Part shown: in pieces, positions 1-5,666 of the stretch
Layout of the letters: each line of letters starts with the position of its first letter
How positions within the stretch are numbered: position 1 is the first letter of the stretch
Assembly (NCBI GenBank): GCA_016783985.1
Contig: JADHVM010000069.1
Coordinates: 1 to 5,853, forward strand
From: Actinomycetota bacterium
GTDB taxonomy: Bacteria; Actinomycetota; Humimicrobiia; Humimicrobiales; Humimicrobiaceae
Direction: 5' to 3'
DNA length: 5,853 bases
The notes under the pieces: generated by a model
Databases searched by the model: none
Told to the model about the DNA's origin: nothing
The model's input: only the letters and a program-made list of their open reading frames with translations
Translations under genes and position numbers: made by a program

Positions 1-996
1 ACTATGGTTCTATCAATTGATGAAGAGAAAAATATAATAGTTTCCGGCAAAATAAATGGCATAGAAAAAATACAAACAAAATCAATTATTTTATCTCTTG
101 GGTGCAGGGAAAGAACAAGAGGCCAACTGAATATACCAGGTACGAGGCCTTCTGGTATATTTACTGCAGGGGTTGTTCAGAGAATGGTAAATATTGAAGG
201 CTGTCTACCGGGAAAGGATATTATAATTTTAGGCTCGGGAGATATTGGCCTTATAATGGCAAGAAGGCTAACACTTGAAGGGTGCAATGTTAAGGGTGTT
301 TATGAACTAATGCCATTTTCAACAGGGCTTATAAGAAATATTGCCCAGTGCCTTGAAGACTATGATATCCCACTTTTTATAAGTCATACTGTTACTAAGA
401 TTTATGGAAATAAAAGAATAGAAGCTGTTTGTATTTCAAAGGTTGATGGCAGTTTAAATCCTGAATGTGCTTCAGGTAAAAAAATCCCCTGTGACACCTT
501 GCTTCTATCTGTTGGGCTGATACCGGAAAATGAACTTTCTAAGACTTGCGGGATTAAGCTTGACAGCAGAACGAATGGTCCAATTGTTGATGAAAATTTA
601 CAGACAAGCACGGAGGGGATTTTTGCCTGTGGAAATTCTTTATATGTAAACGATCTTGTTGATAATGTTACTGTAGACGGGTATGTTGCTGCAGAGAGTG
701 CCCTAAATTATTTAAGGGGCTGGAAGGCAAAAAATAATTTTATAGATATTAAAGCAGGTAAAGGTATTGCTTATGTGGTACCGCAAAGAGTTAGTGGCAG
801 CTCAGATGTTTTGTTTAGGATAAGGCCAGGTCAACCTGCAAGGGATGCCCATGTTGAATTTAGCGGATTGGGTTATAAAAAGAAGGTGAAGTATGTAAAT
901 CCTGGAGAGCTGGTATTTATAAAAATAAAAAAGGAACAATTCACAAAAGCAGCACTACCCTGCAAGAGTGTTATAGGAATTGATATAAAAGTATAG
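1..996 (+). CDS. FAD-dependent NAD(P) oxidoreductase, GlpA-operon-associated type (5' end missing)
   Basis: C-terminal three quarters of a pyridine-nucleotide-disulfide-type flavoprotein. The frame is open to the first base of the window, and the N-terminal FAD-binding GxGxxG expected in this family (about 410-420 residues) is absent. The gene therefore starts upstream, and the ATG at position 4 is internal. Numbering from that Met, GCRERTRG (33-40) and NIPGTRPSG (43-51) are family signatures. ILGSGDIG (75-82) is the nucleotide-binding GxGxxG. E101, after the second strand, would favour NADH over NADPH (inference). LLLSVGLIPENEL (166-178) and TSTEGIFACGN (201-211) form the second FAD contact region. 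A C-terminal extension (about 240-330) follows the core. The DUF1667 gene lies 84 bp downstream on the same strand. That arrangement is usual for operons also holding a GlpA-like dehydrogenase, so a cytoplasmic electron-transfer role in glycerol 3-phosphate or related oxidation is likely. The physiological substrate is not visible. Confidence 0.9.
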   Translation, partial: TMVLSIDEEKNIIVSGKINGIEKIQTKSIILSLGCRERTRGQLNIPGTRPSGIFTAGVVQRMVNIEGCLPGKDIIILGSGDIGLIMARRLTLEGCNVKGVYELMPFSTGLIRNIAQCLEDYDIPLFISHTVTKIYGNKRIEAVCISKVDGSLNPECASGKKIPCDTLLLSVGLIPENELSKTCGIKLDSRTNGPIVDENLQTSTEGIFACGNSLYVNDLVDNVTVDGYVAAESALNYLRGWKAKNNFIDIKAGKGIAYVVPQRVSGSSDVLFRIRPGQPARDAHVEFSGLGYKKKVKYVNPGELVFIKIKKEQFTKAALPCKSVIGIDIKV

Positions 997-1080
997 TATA
1001 AAATATCTAAAGCAGGATTTTAGAAAAATAAATAAATAGTAAGTTGGAAAAATAATTGAGTAGAAAGATAGAAATTTAAA

Positions 1081-1458
1081 ATGAGTGAGAAAAAAATTAC
1101 CTGTGTAACTTGCCCTTTAGGCTGCAAGCTTAAGATTAATATAGAAAATAATAAAATAGTTTCTATTAGCGGCAGTCAGTGCAAGAAGGGGATAAAGTTT
1201 GCAGAAGAGGAGATAAAGGATCCACGAAGAATACTTACAACTACTATAAAGCTGAAAACACAAGGTAGAAGGGAGGCTGCTTTTAACAGGCTTCCTGTAA
1301 GGAGTGTAACGCCTGCACCAAAGGATAAAATTTTAGAAATTATAAAAGAGGTAAGGAAAATAAAAGTATCCCCACCAATTAAAATGGGTGATATTATAGC
1401 TAAAAATATCATTGGCAGCGGAGTGGATATAATTGCAAGCATGAATATAGAAAATTAA
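1081..1458 (+). CDS. DUF1667 four-cysteine protein, partner of the upstream flavoprotein
   Basis: A 125-residue protein, the normal size for DUF1667. The N-terminus carries C8-x2-C11-P-x-G-C15, and C34 lies in a GSQCKKG segment. This spacing recalls the [4Fe-4S] binding domain at the N-terminus of molybdopterin oxidoreductases, so an iron-sulfur electron-carrier role is plausible but unproven. Further family landmarks are RRILTTTIKL (49-58), LPVRSVTPAPK (71-81) and the C-terminal IKMGDIIAKNIIGSGVDIIAS stretch (about 100-120). The ATG at 1081 is the only Met before the cysteine cluster. Its ribosome site is weak (only an AGAAAGATAG stretch), so translation may rely on the upstream gene. The 84-bp spacer is AT-rich and shows no terminator, which favours co-transcription with the oxidoreductase. 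The stop interlocks with the stop of the convergent gene, an overlap of 4 bp. Confidence 0.88.
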   Translation: MSEKKITCVTCPLGCKLKINIENNKIVSISGSQCKKGIKFAEEEIKDPRRILTTTIKLKTQGRREAAFNRLPVRSVTPAPKDKILEIIKEVRKIKVSPPIKMGDIIAKNIIGSGVDIIASMNIEN

Positions 1459-1607
1459 AAAGCATGATATTTTTTAAGCCATTGGAATATCCAGCCTTTC
1501 TGCAATAATTCCCTGACAACTTCTGATTTTCCTTCTTTTTTTTGTGCTGACAGCTTAGATATCCGCATTATTTCTTCTTTACTTAAACGTAAACTCATCA
1601 CACTCAT
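1455..1607 (-). CDS. short ribbon-helix-helix (CopG/antitoxin-like) protein, probably C-terminally truncated
   Basis: A 50-residue protein. MSLRLSKEE (4-12) fits the DNA-contacting beta strand, and two helices follow (about 9-23 and 27-37, with GKSEVVRELLQKGW at the second). This is the ribbon-helix-helix pattern of type II antitoxins. A longer frame opens at 1667, but the ATG at 1607 is chosen for two reasons. GAGGT sits 7 nt before it, and the family normally begins MSVMSLRLS. From memory, relatives continue after the GW segment with a K-E-G-K-L-S-L-G-like region to about 80-90 residues. Here the frame ends almost at once with KKYHAF, interlocked with the stop of the convergent DUF1667 gene. 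That suggests loss of the C-terminus and of any downstream toxin gene. It may still bind DNA as a dimer. Function as an antitoxin is inference. Confidence 0.6.
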   Translation of the reverse strand: MSVMSLRLSKEEIMRISKLSAQKKEGKSEVVRELLQKGWIFQWLKKYHAF

Positions 1608-1608
1608 A

Positions 1609-1776
1609 TTATTTACCTCGTATTCTTTCTTCTGCATCTTTAATAATCTGTACAGAGTAGCGGCCATACTTTTTCAATAACTCTAATTTTGCTAAAGCAA
1701 GAGAGTTATCCAGACGCACATCAATTAAAAAATGAATTGCAGTGAGACAAATCTCACACTGAATATCTTGCAAACT
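1609..1776 (-). pseudogene. 3' remnant of an unrecognised small gene upstream of the ribbon-helix-helix gene
   Basis: The minus-strand frame is open for 55 codons and ends TAA one base before the ATG of the ribbon-helix-helix gene, whose Shine-Dalgarno lies inside this frame. Such packing is typical of co-translated operon neighbours. The translation looks protein-like, for example LDNSLALAKLELLKKYGRYS, then VQIIKDAEERIRGK at the end, with an amphipathic helical charge pattern. There is no ATG. The only upstream candidates are TTG at 1773 (54 residues) and an internal GTG, neither with a good ribosome site, and in-frame stops lie at 1777-1779 and 1789-1791. I do not recognise the family. By position it could be the tail of a toxin or antitoxin partner. 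It is most simply read as a 5'-truncated gene, though a small TTG-started protein is possible. Confidence 0.4.
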
Positions 1777-1828
1777 TTAATTGCTAACTTACAGAGGATT
1801 AAAGGAAAAATATTTTAATTACATATTC

Positions 1829-2758
1829 CTAAAGGTGATTATTTATCCACTCCAGTATATCTTTATAGACAGTATCCTTACGAAAGTCATTTAAAATTTC
1901 ATGCCTTGCACCGCTGTAAAATTTATAGTTTACGTCTTTAATGCCTGCTTTTTTAAAAGCTTTATAAACCTTGCTTACATCTTTTGTGTTGTTTCCAACA
2001 GGATCATATTGGCCAGCGAGTAAAAAGATCGGCAAGTCTTTTGGTATTCTATCTATACTATCAAAGCTGTTTATCTTTTTAACCCCGACGATAAGGTCAT
2101 AATAAAAGACTGCTGAAAAGACATCACCACAGTAAGGATCTTTAATATAATTATCCACATTTTCTATGTCTTTGCTTAGCCAGTCAAAATCTGTTCTGTT
2201 TGGCTTAAAAGCTTTATTAAACTTGCCAAAGCAAAGATTGTCTAGAAGTGGACTCTTAGCTCTTTTACCTTTTTTCTTAGTTTCCCTTTTTGCAAGTATC
2301 TTCCCAATAACACCCAAAAGACCTGGATCTGCACTTGTACCTGACATTATTGCTCCATTAATATCATTTCCAAATGAGGAGATATAATCTCTTAAGATAA
2401 GTGATCCAAAGCTGTGCCCTAAAATAAAGACAGGCAAACCTGGATTTTCTTTCTTTATAATATTTGTTAGTTCATGAGTATCATTTACTACAATATCCCA
2501 TCCATGATCATCTGCAATATAGCCAACATTTTCAATAGAACCAGCTGTCTTGCCGTGTCCCCTATGATCATTTGCATAAACAATAAAACCCCTACTAGTT
2601 AAAAATTCTGCAAAGTTTTTATACCTGCCAGCATGCTCAGCCATACCATGAGCTATTTGGAGGGCTACCTTTGTGTTGCTTTTATCTTCCGGGGCCCACC
2701 TGTAGACAAATATATTTTCCCTATCACCAGCCGTAAAATTAAAATTTTCCTGCCTCAT
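1829..2758 (-). CDS. alpha/beta hydrolase, monoacylglycerol lipase / lysophospholipase-like
   Basis: A 309-residue serine hydrolase of the Hydrolase_4 (PF12146) type, full length for the family. It starts at an ATG preceded by AGAAGG with 7-nt spacing. Motifs in order: HGMAEHAGRY (37-46, oxyanion region), YANDHRGHGK (61-70), the nucleophile elbow G114-H-S116-F-G118, then a cap region (about 140-235). The cap includes a lysine/arginine-rich stretch (153-168), the FDWLSKD signature (191-197) and DPYCGDVF (207-214). The acid D252 lies in GQYDPVG and the catalytic H286 in GARHEIL. The triad Ser116-Asp252-His286 is complete. There is no signal peptide, so it should act in the cytoplasm. The family cleaves monoacylglycerols, lysophospholipids or other esters. 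The exact substrate cannot be read from sequence. It is transcribed alone, divergently from the lipoprotein gene. Confidence 0.92.
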   Translation of the reverse strand: MRQENFNFTAGDRENIFVYRWAPEDKSNTKVALQIAHGMAEHAGRYKNFAEFLTSRGFIVYANDHRGHGKTAGSIENVGYIADDHGWDIVVNDTHELTNIIKKENPGLPVFILGHSFGSLILRDYISSFGNDINGAIMSGTSADPGLLGVIGKILAKRETKKKGKRAKSPLLDNLCFGKFNKAFKPNRTDFDWLSKDIENVDNYIKDPYCGDVFSAVFYYDLIVGVKKINSFDSIDRIPKDLPIFLLAGQYDPVGNNTKDVSKVYKAFKKAGIKDVNYKFYSGARHEILNDFRKDTVYKDILEWINNHL

Positions 2759-2778
2759 GTTAATACCTTCTTTTTTTA

Positions 2779-2812
2779 TTTATATTCCTGTTTATTCCTA
2801 TTTATTAACCTG
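2779..2812. repeat. three short tandem repeats in the hydrolase leader
   Basis: On the plus strand three units follow each other: TTTATATTCCTG, TTTATTCCTA and TTTATTAACCTG. They are 10-12 nt long and imperfect. They sit just upstream of the hydrolase ribosome site, so the leader RNA would carry two GGAATA copies followed by the true AGAAGG site. This may be simple slippage in AT-rich DNA. No function is evident. Confidence 0.45.
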
Positions 2813-2951
2813 CTAGCAATCATTTAATAATTTTAATACAAAAGAAGCATAAAAGTAATAGAAGGAATTGTTTTAATATCAAATTTTTTAGACTTATTAA
2901 AGAGTCAGTAACTAATATAATATTTGCTATTTTATTAACTTTTTATAAAAT

Positions 2952-2980
2952 TGTTATAGATTTATTTATAGATATCTATA
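2952..2980 (+). promoter_or_regulatory. candidate extended -10 promoter with a 14-bp palindrome at the start site
   Basis: TG-T-TATAGA (2952-2960) fits an extended -10 element. Its -35 partner, TTATTA at 2932-2937 with a 17-nt spacer, is poor. Directly downstream, TATAGATATCTATA (2967-2980) is a perfect 14-bp palindrome that would cover the predicted transcription start of the lipoprotein gene, a usual position for a repressor operator. In DNA this AT-rich, promoter-like matches arise often, so this is a candidate only. Confidence 0.3.
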
Positions 2981-3029
2981 TTAATGATATTAGTGAATGC
3001 AGGAAACGGCGATAAGTGAAGGTAACTTT

Positions 3030-4181
3030 ATGAAGAAAAATAGATTTTACTTACTTTTTATTCTGTTGATTACAATTCTTGTCTTTAGCACGGTTTTTAT
3101 TCTTAGCGGATGCTGTGTTCGGGTAGTAGATAGTATAGATTTAGGTGAAAAAATAAGAGGGGCATTTAATAGCATTTATGATGTAGAAACTGAAGAAGAT
3201 GGCGCGGCATCTGAATTTGATGTCGAAGAACCAGAAGAACTAGAATCTGATAGTGGGATAATTTACAGTGAAAATGAAGATAAAGAAGGAAATGGAAATG
3301 AACAGGAAGAGAAATACTACTACTCAGAGCCATTAAAAATTAATTTTATGATTTCCTATGATATAAAGTTAATAGGAAAAACAGAAAAAATAGAGTTTAC
3401 TACTCTGATTCCTGCTGATTATGAGTACAGGCAAAATGTATATGAGACTGTGTATTCAATGACTCCTGATGAGACATTTGTAGTTGGTAGTAATAAGTAT
3501 GCAAAATTTATTATTAAGCCTGAAGATGATTTAAGTTTCAGTATATTATCTGAGATGGAGATTTGTGATTATGATTTAGCCATAGCTTCTGAAAATTACA
3601 ATGATTTAGAAGAAGATAACAGCATTGGCGCAGATAATATTAGCGAATATATAAAAGAAGAAGATTTTATTGAAAAGGATAATCATCAAATTCAGGAGAT
3701 CAGTAAAAGCTTTACACAGGAAAACAAGATAGATCAGCTTAAAGAAATATATGATTTCGTATTGGATCATTTAACATATACAGATTACATACCAGAAGAT
3801 GTTGGTGCTGTAGATACGCTTAACTCAAAAGGTGGAGATTGCTCCTGTTATTCAGATTTTTTGATTACACTCTGCAGGGCATGTGATATTCCTGCAAGAG
3901 CTGTAGGAGGGTATACAATAGAAGCACGGGATTTAAATACAGGTCATGATTGGGTGGAAGTTTATTTGGATAATTATGGCTGGGTTCCATTTGATCCAAC
4001 ATTTGATGATAATAATGGAGATTCAATTTATTCCACTTTTGAAAATTTAAAAAATGTTTATGTTTACATGTCTTTTATAAGGAATGACAGTACTCTGAAA
4101 AATTATCACTTTTATGCCTATACTTATTGGGGAGATAATGTAGAAATTGTAAAAAATATTGAGATCCTTGATGTTAATTAA
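3030..4181 (+). CDS. lipoprotein with transglutaminase-like (cysteine peptidase fold) domain
   Basis: A 383-residue exported protein. The ATG at 3030 is chosen over the in-frame ATG at 2997 because GAAGG lies 7 nt before it and it directly starts a signal peptide (MKKNR, then a hydrophobic core at 6-25). The lipobox L25-S-G-C28 predicts lipid attachment at C28 on the outer face of the membrane. A strongly acidic linker (about 53-95) follows, then a beta-rich region (about 96-184), a helical lead-in, and the transglutaminase-like core (about 229-329). In the core, GGDCSCYSDF gives catalytic C271 (C273 is a second cysteine), CRACDIPARAVGGY is the family helix/strand signature, GHDWVEVY gives H306, and VPFDPTFDD gives D322. 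The triad is complete. Such domains act as proteases, amidases or cross-linking enzymes on cell-surface substrates; which applies here is unknown. It stands alone, with no transglutaminase-operon partners visible. Confidence 0.9.
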   Translation: MKKNRFYLLFILLITILVFSTVFILSGCCVRVVDSIDLGEKIRGAFNSIYDVETEEDGAASEFDVEEPEELESDSGIIYSENEDKEGNGNEQEEKYYYSEPLKINFMISYDIKLIGKTEKIEFTTLIPADYEYRQNVYETVYSMTPDETFVVGSNKYAKFIIKPEDDLSFSILSEMEICDYDLAIASENYNDLEEDNSIGADNISEYIKEEDFIEKDNHQIQEISKSFTQENKIDQLKEIYDFVLDHLTYTDYIPEDVGAVDTLNSKGGDCSCYSDFLITLCRACDIPARAVGGYTIEARDLNTGHDWVEVYLDNYGWVPFDPTFDDNNGDSIYSTFENLKNVYVYMSFIRNDSTLKNYHFYAYTYWGDNVEIVKNIEILDVN

Positions 4182-4222
4182 ATTATACAGAATTTAAACA
4201 TCAAATTTATAATTGATATATG

Positions 4223-4239
4223 ATTTTATGTGATAAAAT
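4223..4239. repeat. short inverted repeat after the lipoprotein gene
   Basis: ATTTTA and TAAAAT flank a TGTGA loop, a perfect 6-bp A/T-only stem 42 nt past the lipoprotein stop. It lacks a GC stem and a following T-run, so it is a poor intrinsic terminator. It could be a protein-binding site, but no known consensus fits well. Confidence 0.3.
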
Positions 4240-4268
4240 GCTACAAAGAACTTTTCTTGATTCTAAAG

Positions 4269-4310
4269 AGTGAGATATTGAAAGTAAGATACTGAGAGTA
4301 TGATATTTTA
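4269..4310 (+). repeat. three tandem 14-nt imperfect repeats upstream of the HD gene
   Basis: The units AGTGAGATATTGAA, AGTAAGATACTGAG and AGTATGATATTTTA follow without a gap. Units 1 and 2 agree at 11 of 14 positions, and units 2 and 3 at 9 of 14. They end immediately before the candidate promoter of the HD gene, so they could be iterated binding sites for a regulator. They may instead be decayed slippage repeats. Confidence 0.55.
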
Positions 4311-4311
4311 G

Positions 4312-4340
4312 TAACCAGGTTATTAGTATTTTGATATAAT
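4312..4340 (+). promoter_or_regulatory. extended -10 promoter of the HD gene, with a palindrome in the -35 position
   Basis: TG-A-TATAAT (4332-4340) is a perfect extended -10 element and would start transcription near 4347, giving a leader of about 40 nt. The -35 position (TAACCA, 4312-4317, 17-nt spacer) matches TTGACA poorly, as is common for extended -10 promoters. The 11-nt palindrome TAACC-A-GGTTA (4312-4322) occupies that -35 position and could be an operator. The gene's ribosome site (GGAG, 8 nt before ATG) lies downstream. Confidence 0.5.
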
Positions 4341-4386
4341 ATTTTATAAATAAAATTAGAAAGGCAATACTGCAGGAGCAGAATTT

Positions 4387-5508
4387 ATGATAGAAAATCA
4401 ACTACTGTTAAAAATCTATGAAGCTGCAAGCATGGTAAGATGGAATGATCAGATACGAGCTATTGATATTTCTGAACTTGATAAGCAGGCGCACAAGATG
4501 GTAGTTGCATATGTATTGGGCAAGTGTGAGCAGGATGCTGGCAACAAAGATATTAACTGGATAAAAATAATAGAAGCAGGACTTTTTGAGTTTTTGCAGC
4601 GTATAGTATTGACTGATATAAAACCGCCTCTTTTCCATGCCATAAAGGAAGACAGTGAAAAGTACAGGAAATTAAATAAATGGGTCTATAGTAAAATCAG
4701 CCCTGTAGTTTCTTATCTTGGTGAGGATTTCCTTGTCCGTTTTAAAAACTACCTTACCGGCGGTATAGAAGATATAAATAGAAAAATTATAGGTGCTGCC
4801 CACTTTTATGTAACTAAATGGGAGTTTAATATAATAAAGCGCTCAAATCCAGAAGGGTATATGGTTGATGAAATTAGTGAAAGTATATTCAGGCAGCAGG
4901 CAAGATATTCTGATCTGCTAGGTATGAAGCAGCTGCTGGAGTCCAAGAACCTGACAGATTTTATAAATATATGCGGACAGCTGCGATTTCAGATACGCTG
5001 GAGCCATTTATATAGAGTTCCCAAAACTTCAGTTTTGGGTCACATGTTAATTGTTGCTATATTTTCATATTTATTTTCTTATATTGCAGGAGTGGACAGT
5101 GCTAGATGTATAAATAATTATTTTACAGGTCTATTCCACGATTTACCTGAAGTTCTTACAAGAGATATTATTAATCCTGTAAAAAAATCAATTGAAGGGT
5201 TGGATGAACTTATAAAGGATTATGAACGCCAGGAAATGGAGAAAAGAATATACAAGTTAATTCCTGATAAGTGGCATACCGAGATAAGAATGTTTACGGA
5301 AAATGAATTTTCTAATACAGGGGTAAGAGATGGCGAGCTTGTTAAAGCAGCAGATGACCTTGCTGCTTATATTGAAGCATACCTGTCTCTAAAAAACGGA
5401 ATAAAGAATAAAGATCTTTTATCTGCAAAAATAAAAATTAAGGAAAAATACAGAAGAAAGAATATTTTAGGTATTGATTTTGGCAAGATTTATTTAAATT
5501 TTGATTGA
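4387..5508 (+). CDS. tandem HD-domain protein, YfbR-like (COG1896) phosphohydrolase with degenerate first repeat
   Basis: A 373-residue soluble protein; GGAG lies 8 nt before the ATG. The C-terminal HD domain (about 195-335) keeps every residue I remember as important in the E. coli 5'-deoxynucleotidase YfbR: R204-W205, H219, H251-D252, E255, D260 and D323 (in KAADDLAAYIEA). The R-to-H (15) and E-to-D (5) spacings match. A metal-dependent nucleotide or phosphoester hydrolase is therefore likely. The N-terminal half (about 10-150) looks like a second copy. R18-W19, H36, GLFEFL (65-70), D77-I78 and AAHFYVTKWE (137-146) parallel RW, H219, GLFHDL, D260-I261 and AADDLAAYIE. The first copy lacks the HD pair (E68-F69 instead) and the final Asp (H139 instead), so it should be catalytically dead, perhaps structural or regulatory. 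Similar two-part proteins exist in anaerobic Firmicutes (memory). Substrate unknown. Confidence 0.85.
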   Translation: MIENQLLLKIYEAASMVRWNDQIRAIDISELDKQAHKMVVAYVLGKCEQDAGNKDINWIKIIEAGLFEFLQRIVLTDIKPPLFHAIKEDSEKYRKLNKWVYSKISPVVSYLGEDFLVRFKNYLTGGIEDINRKIIGAAHFYVTKWEFNIIKRSNPEGYMVDEISESIFRQQARYSDLLGMKQLLESKNLTDFINICGQLRFQIRWSHLYRVPKTSVLGHMLIVAIFSYLFSYIAGVDSARCINNYFTGLFHDLPEVLTRDIINPVKKSIEGLDELIKDYERQEMEKRIYKLIPDKWHTEIRMFTENEFSNTGVRDGELVKAADDLAAYIEAYLSLKNGIKNKDLLSAKIKIKEKYRRKNILGIDFGKIYLNFD

Positions 5509-5552
5509 TCCATAGAACTTCTAATAACATGACTGCAGAAAAATATTGAAGT

Positions 5553-5621
5553 ATGAAAAATTATGTAAAGGTAATACTATCACTATCCACAGGACTTTTT
5601 TATACATGGTCATTGTTTTAA
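5553..5621 (+). other. 22-codon hydrophobic micro-ORF (leader peptide or transporter remnant)
   Basis: An ATG-to-TAA frame of 22 codons lies 44 nt after the HD gene stop and 45 nt before the MFS start. It begins MKNYVKVIL and ends TGLFYTWSLF, mostly hydrophobic with positive residues first, as in a membrane segment. The GxxYxWSxF ending resembles the first helix of oxalate/formate-type MFS transporters, so it could be a decayed N-terminus. It may also be a leader peptide or chance. GAAG lies too close to the ATG for a good ribosome site. Confidence 0.2.
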
Positions 5622-5666
5622 TTTCAACCTGTGTATATTTAATATATAAAAGGAGATTTTTTAAAA

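Noticed and set aside
1010..1024. Inverted repeat CTAAA...TTTAG between the first two genes
   Set aside because: It is a short A/T-rich stem with no T-run, expected by chance at this composition. It does not argue against co-transcription.
1176..1442. Minus-strand 88-codon open frame
   Set aside because: It is antisense to the DUF1667 gene, which has clear family motifs. The hydrophobic translation is a by-product of that gene's codon pattern.
1451..1476. Possible bidirectional terminator at the convergent stops (A-run, GCATGATA, T-run)
   Set aside because: The stem would be only five A-T pairs with no GC base pairs, too weak to call an intrinsic terminator.
1608..1667. N-terminal extension of the ribbon-helix-helix frame to 70 residues
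   Set aside because: The extra 20 residues are out of frame with the upstream remnant that occupies the same DNA. The ATG at 1607 has a strong GAGGT site and the canonical MSVMSLRLS start.
2997..3029. Upstream in-frame ATG for the lipoprotein gene
   Set aside because: It lacks a ribosome site and would bury the signal peptide behind 11 extra residues. The ATG at 3030 has GAAGG at 7 nt and begins MKKNR.
4246..4258. Hairpin AAGAA-CTT-TTCTT
   Set aside because: It is a 5-bp stem with a 3-nt loop and one GC pair, not distinguishable from chance.
4207..4401. Minus-strand 64-codon open frame before the HD gene
   Set aside because: It runs through the promoter and repeat region, has low-complexity AT-rich composition and no ribosome site, and crosses the HD start codon.
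4408..4643. Two minus-strand open frames of 64 and 76 codons
   Set aside because: They are antisense to the start of the HD gene, overlap each other in different frames, and have no recognisable motif.
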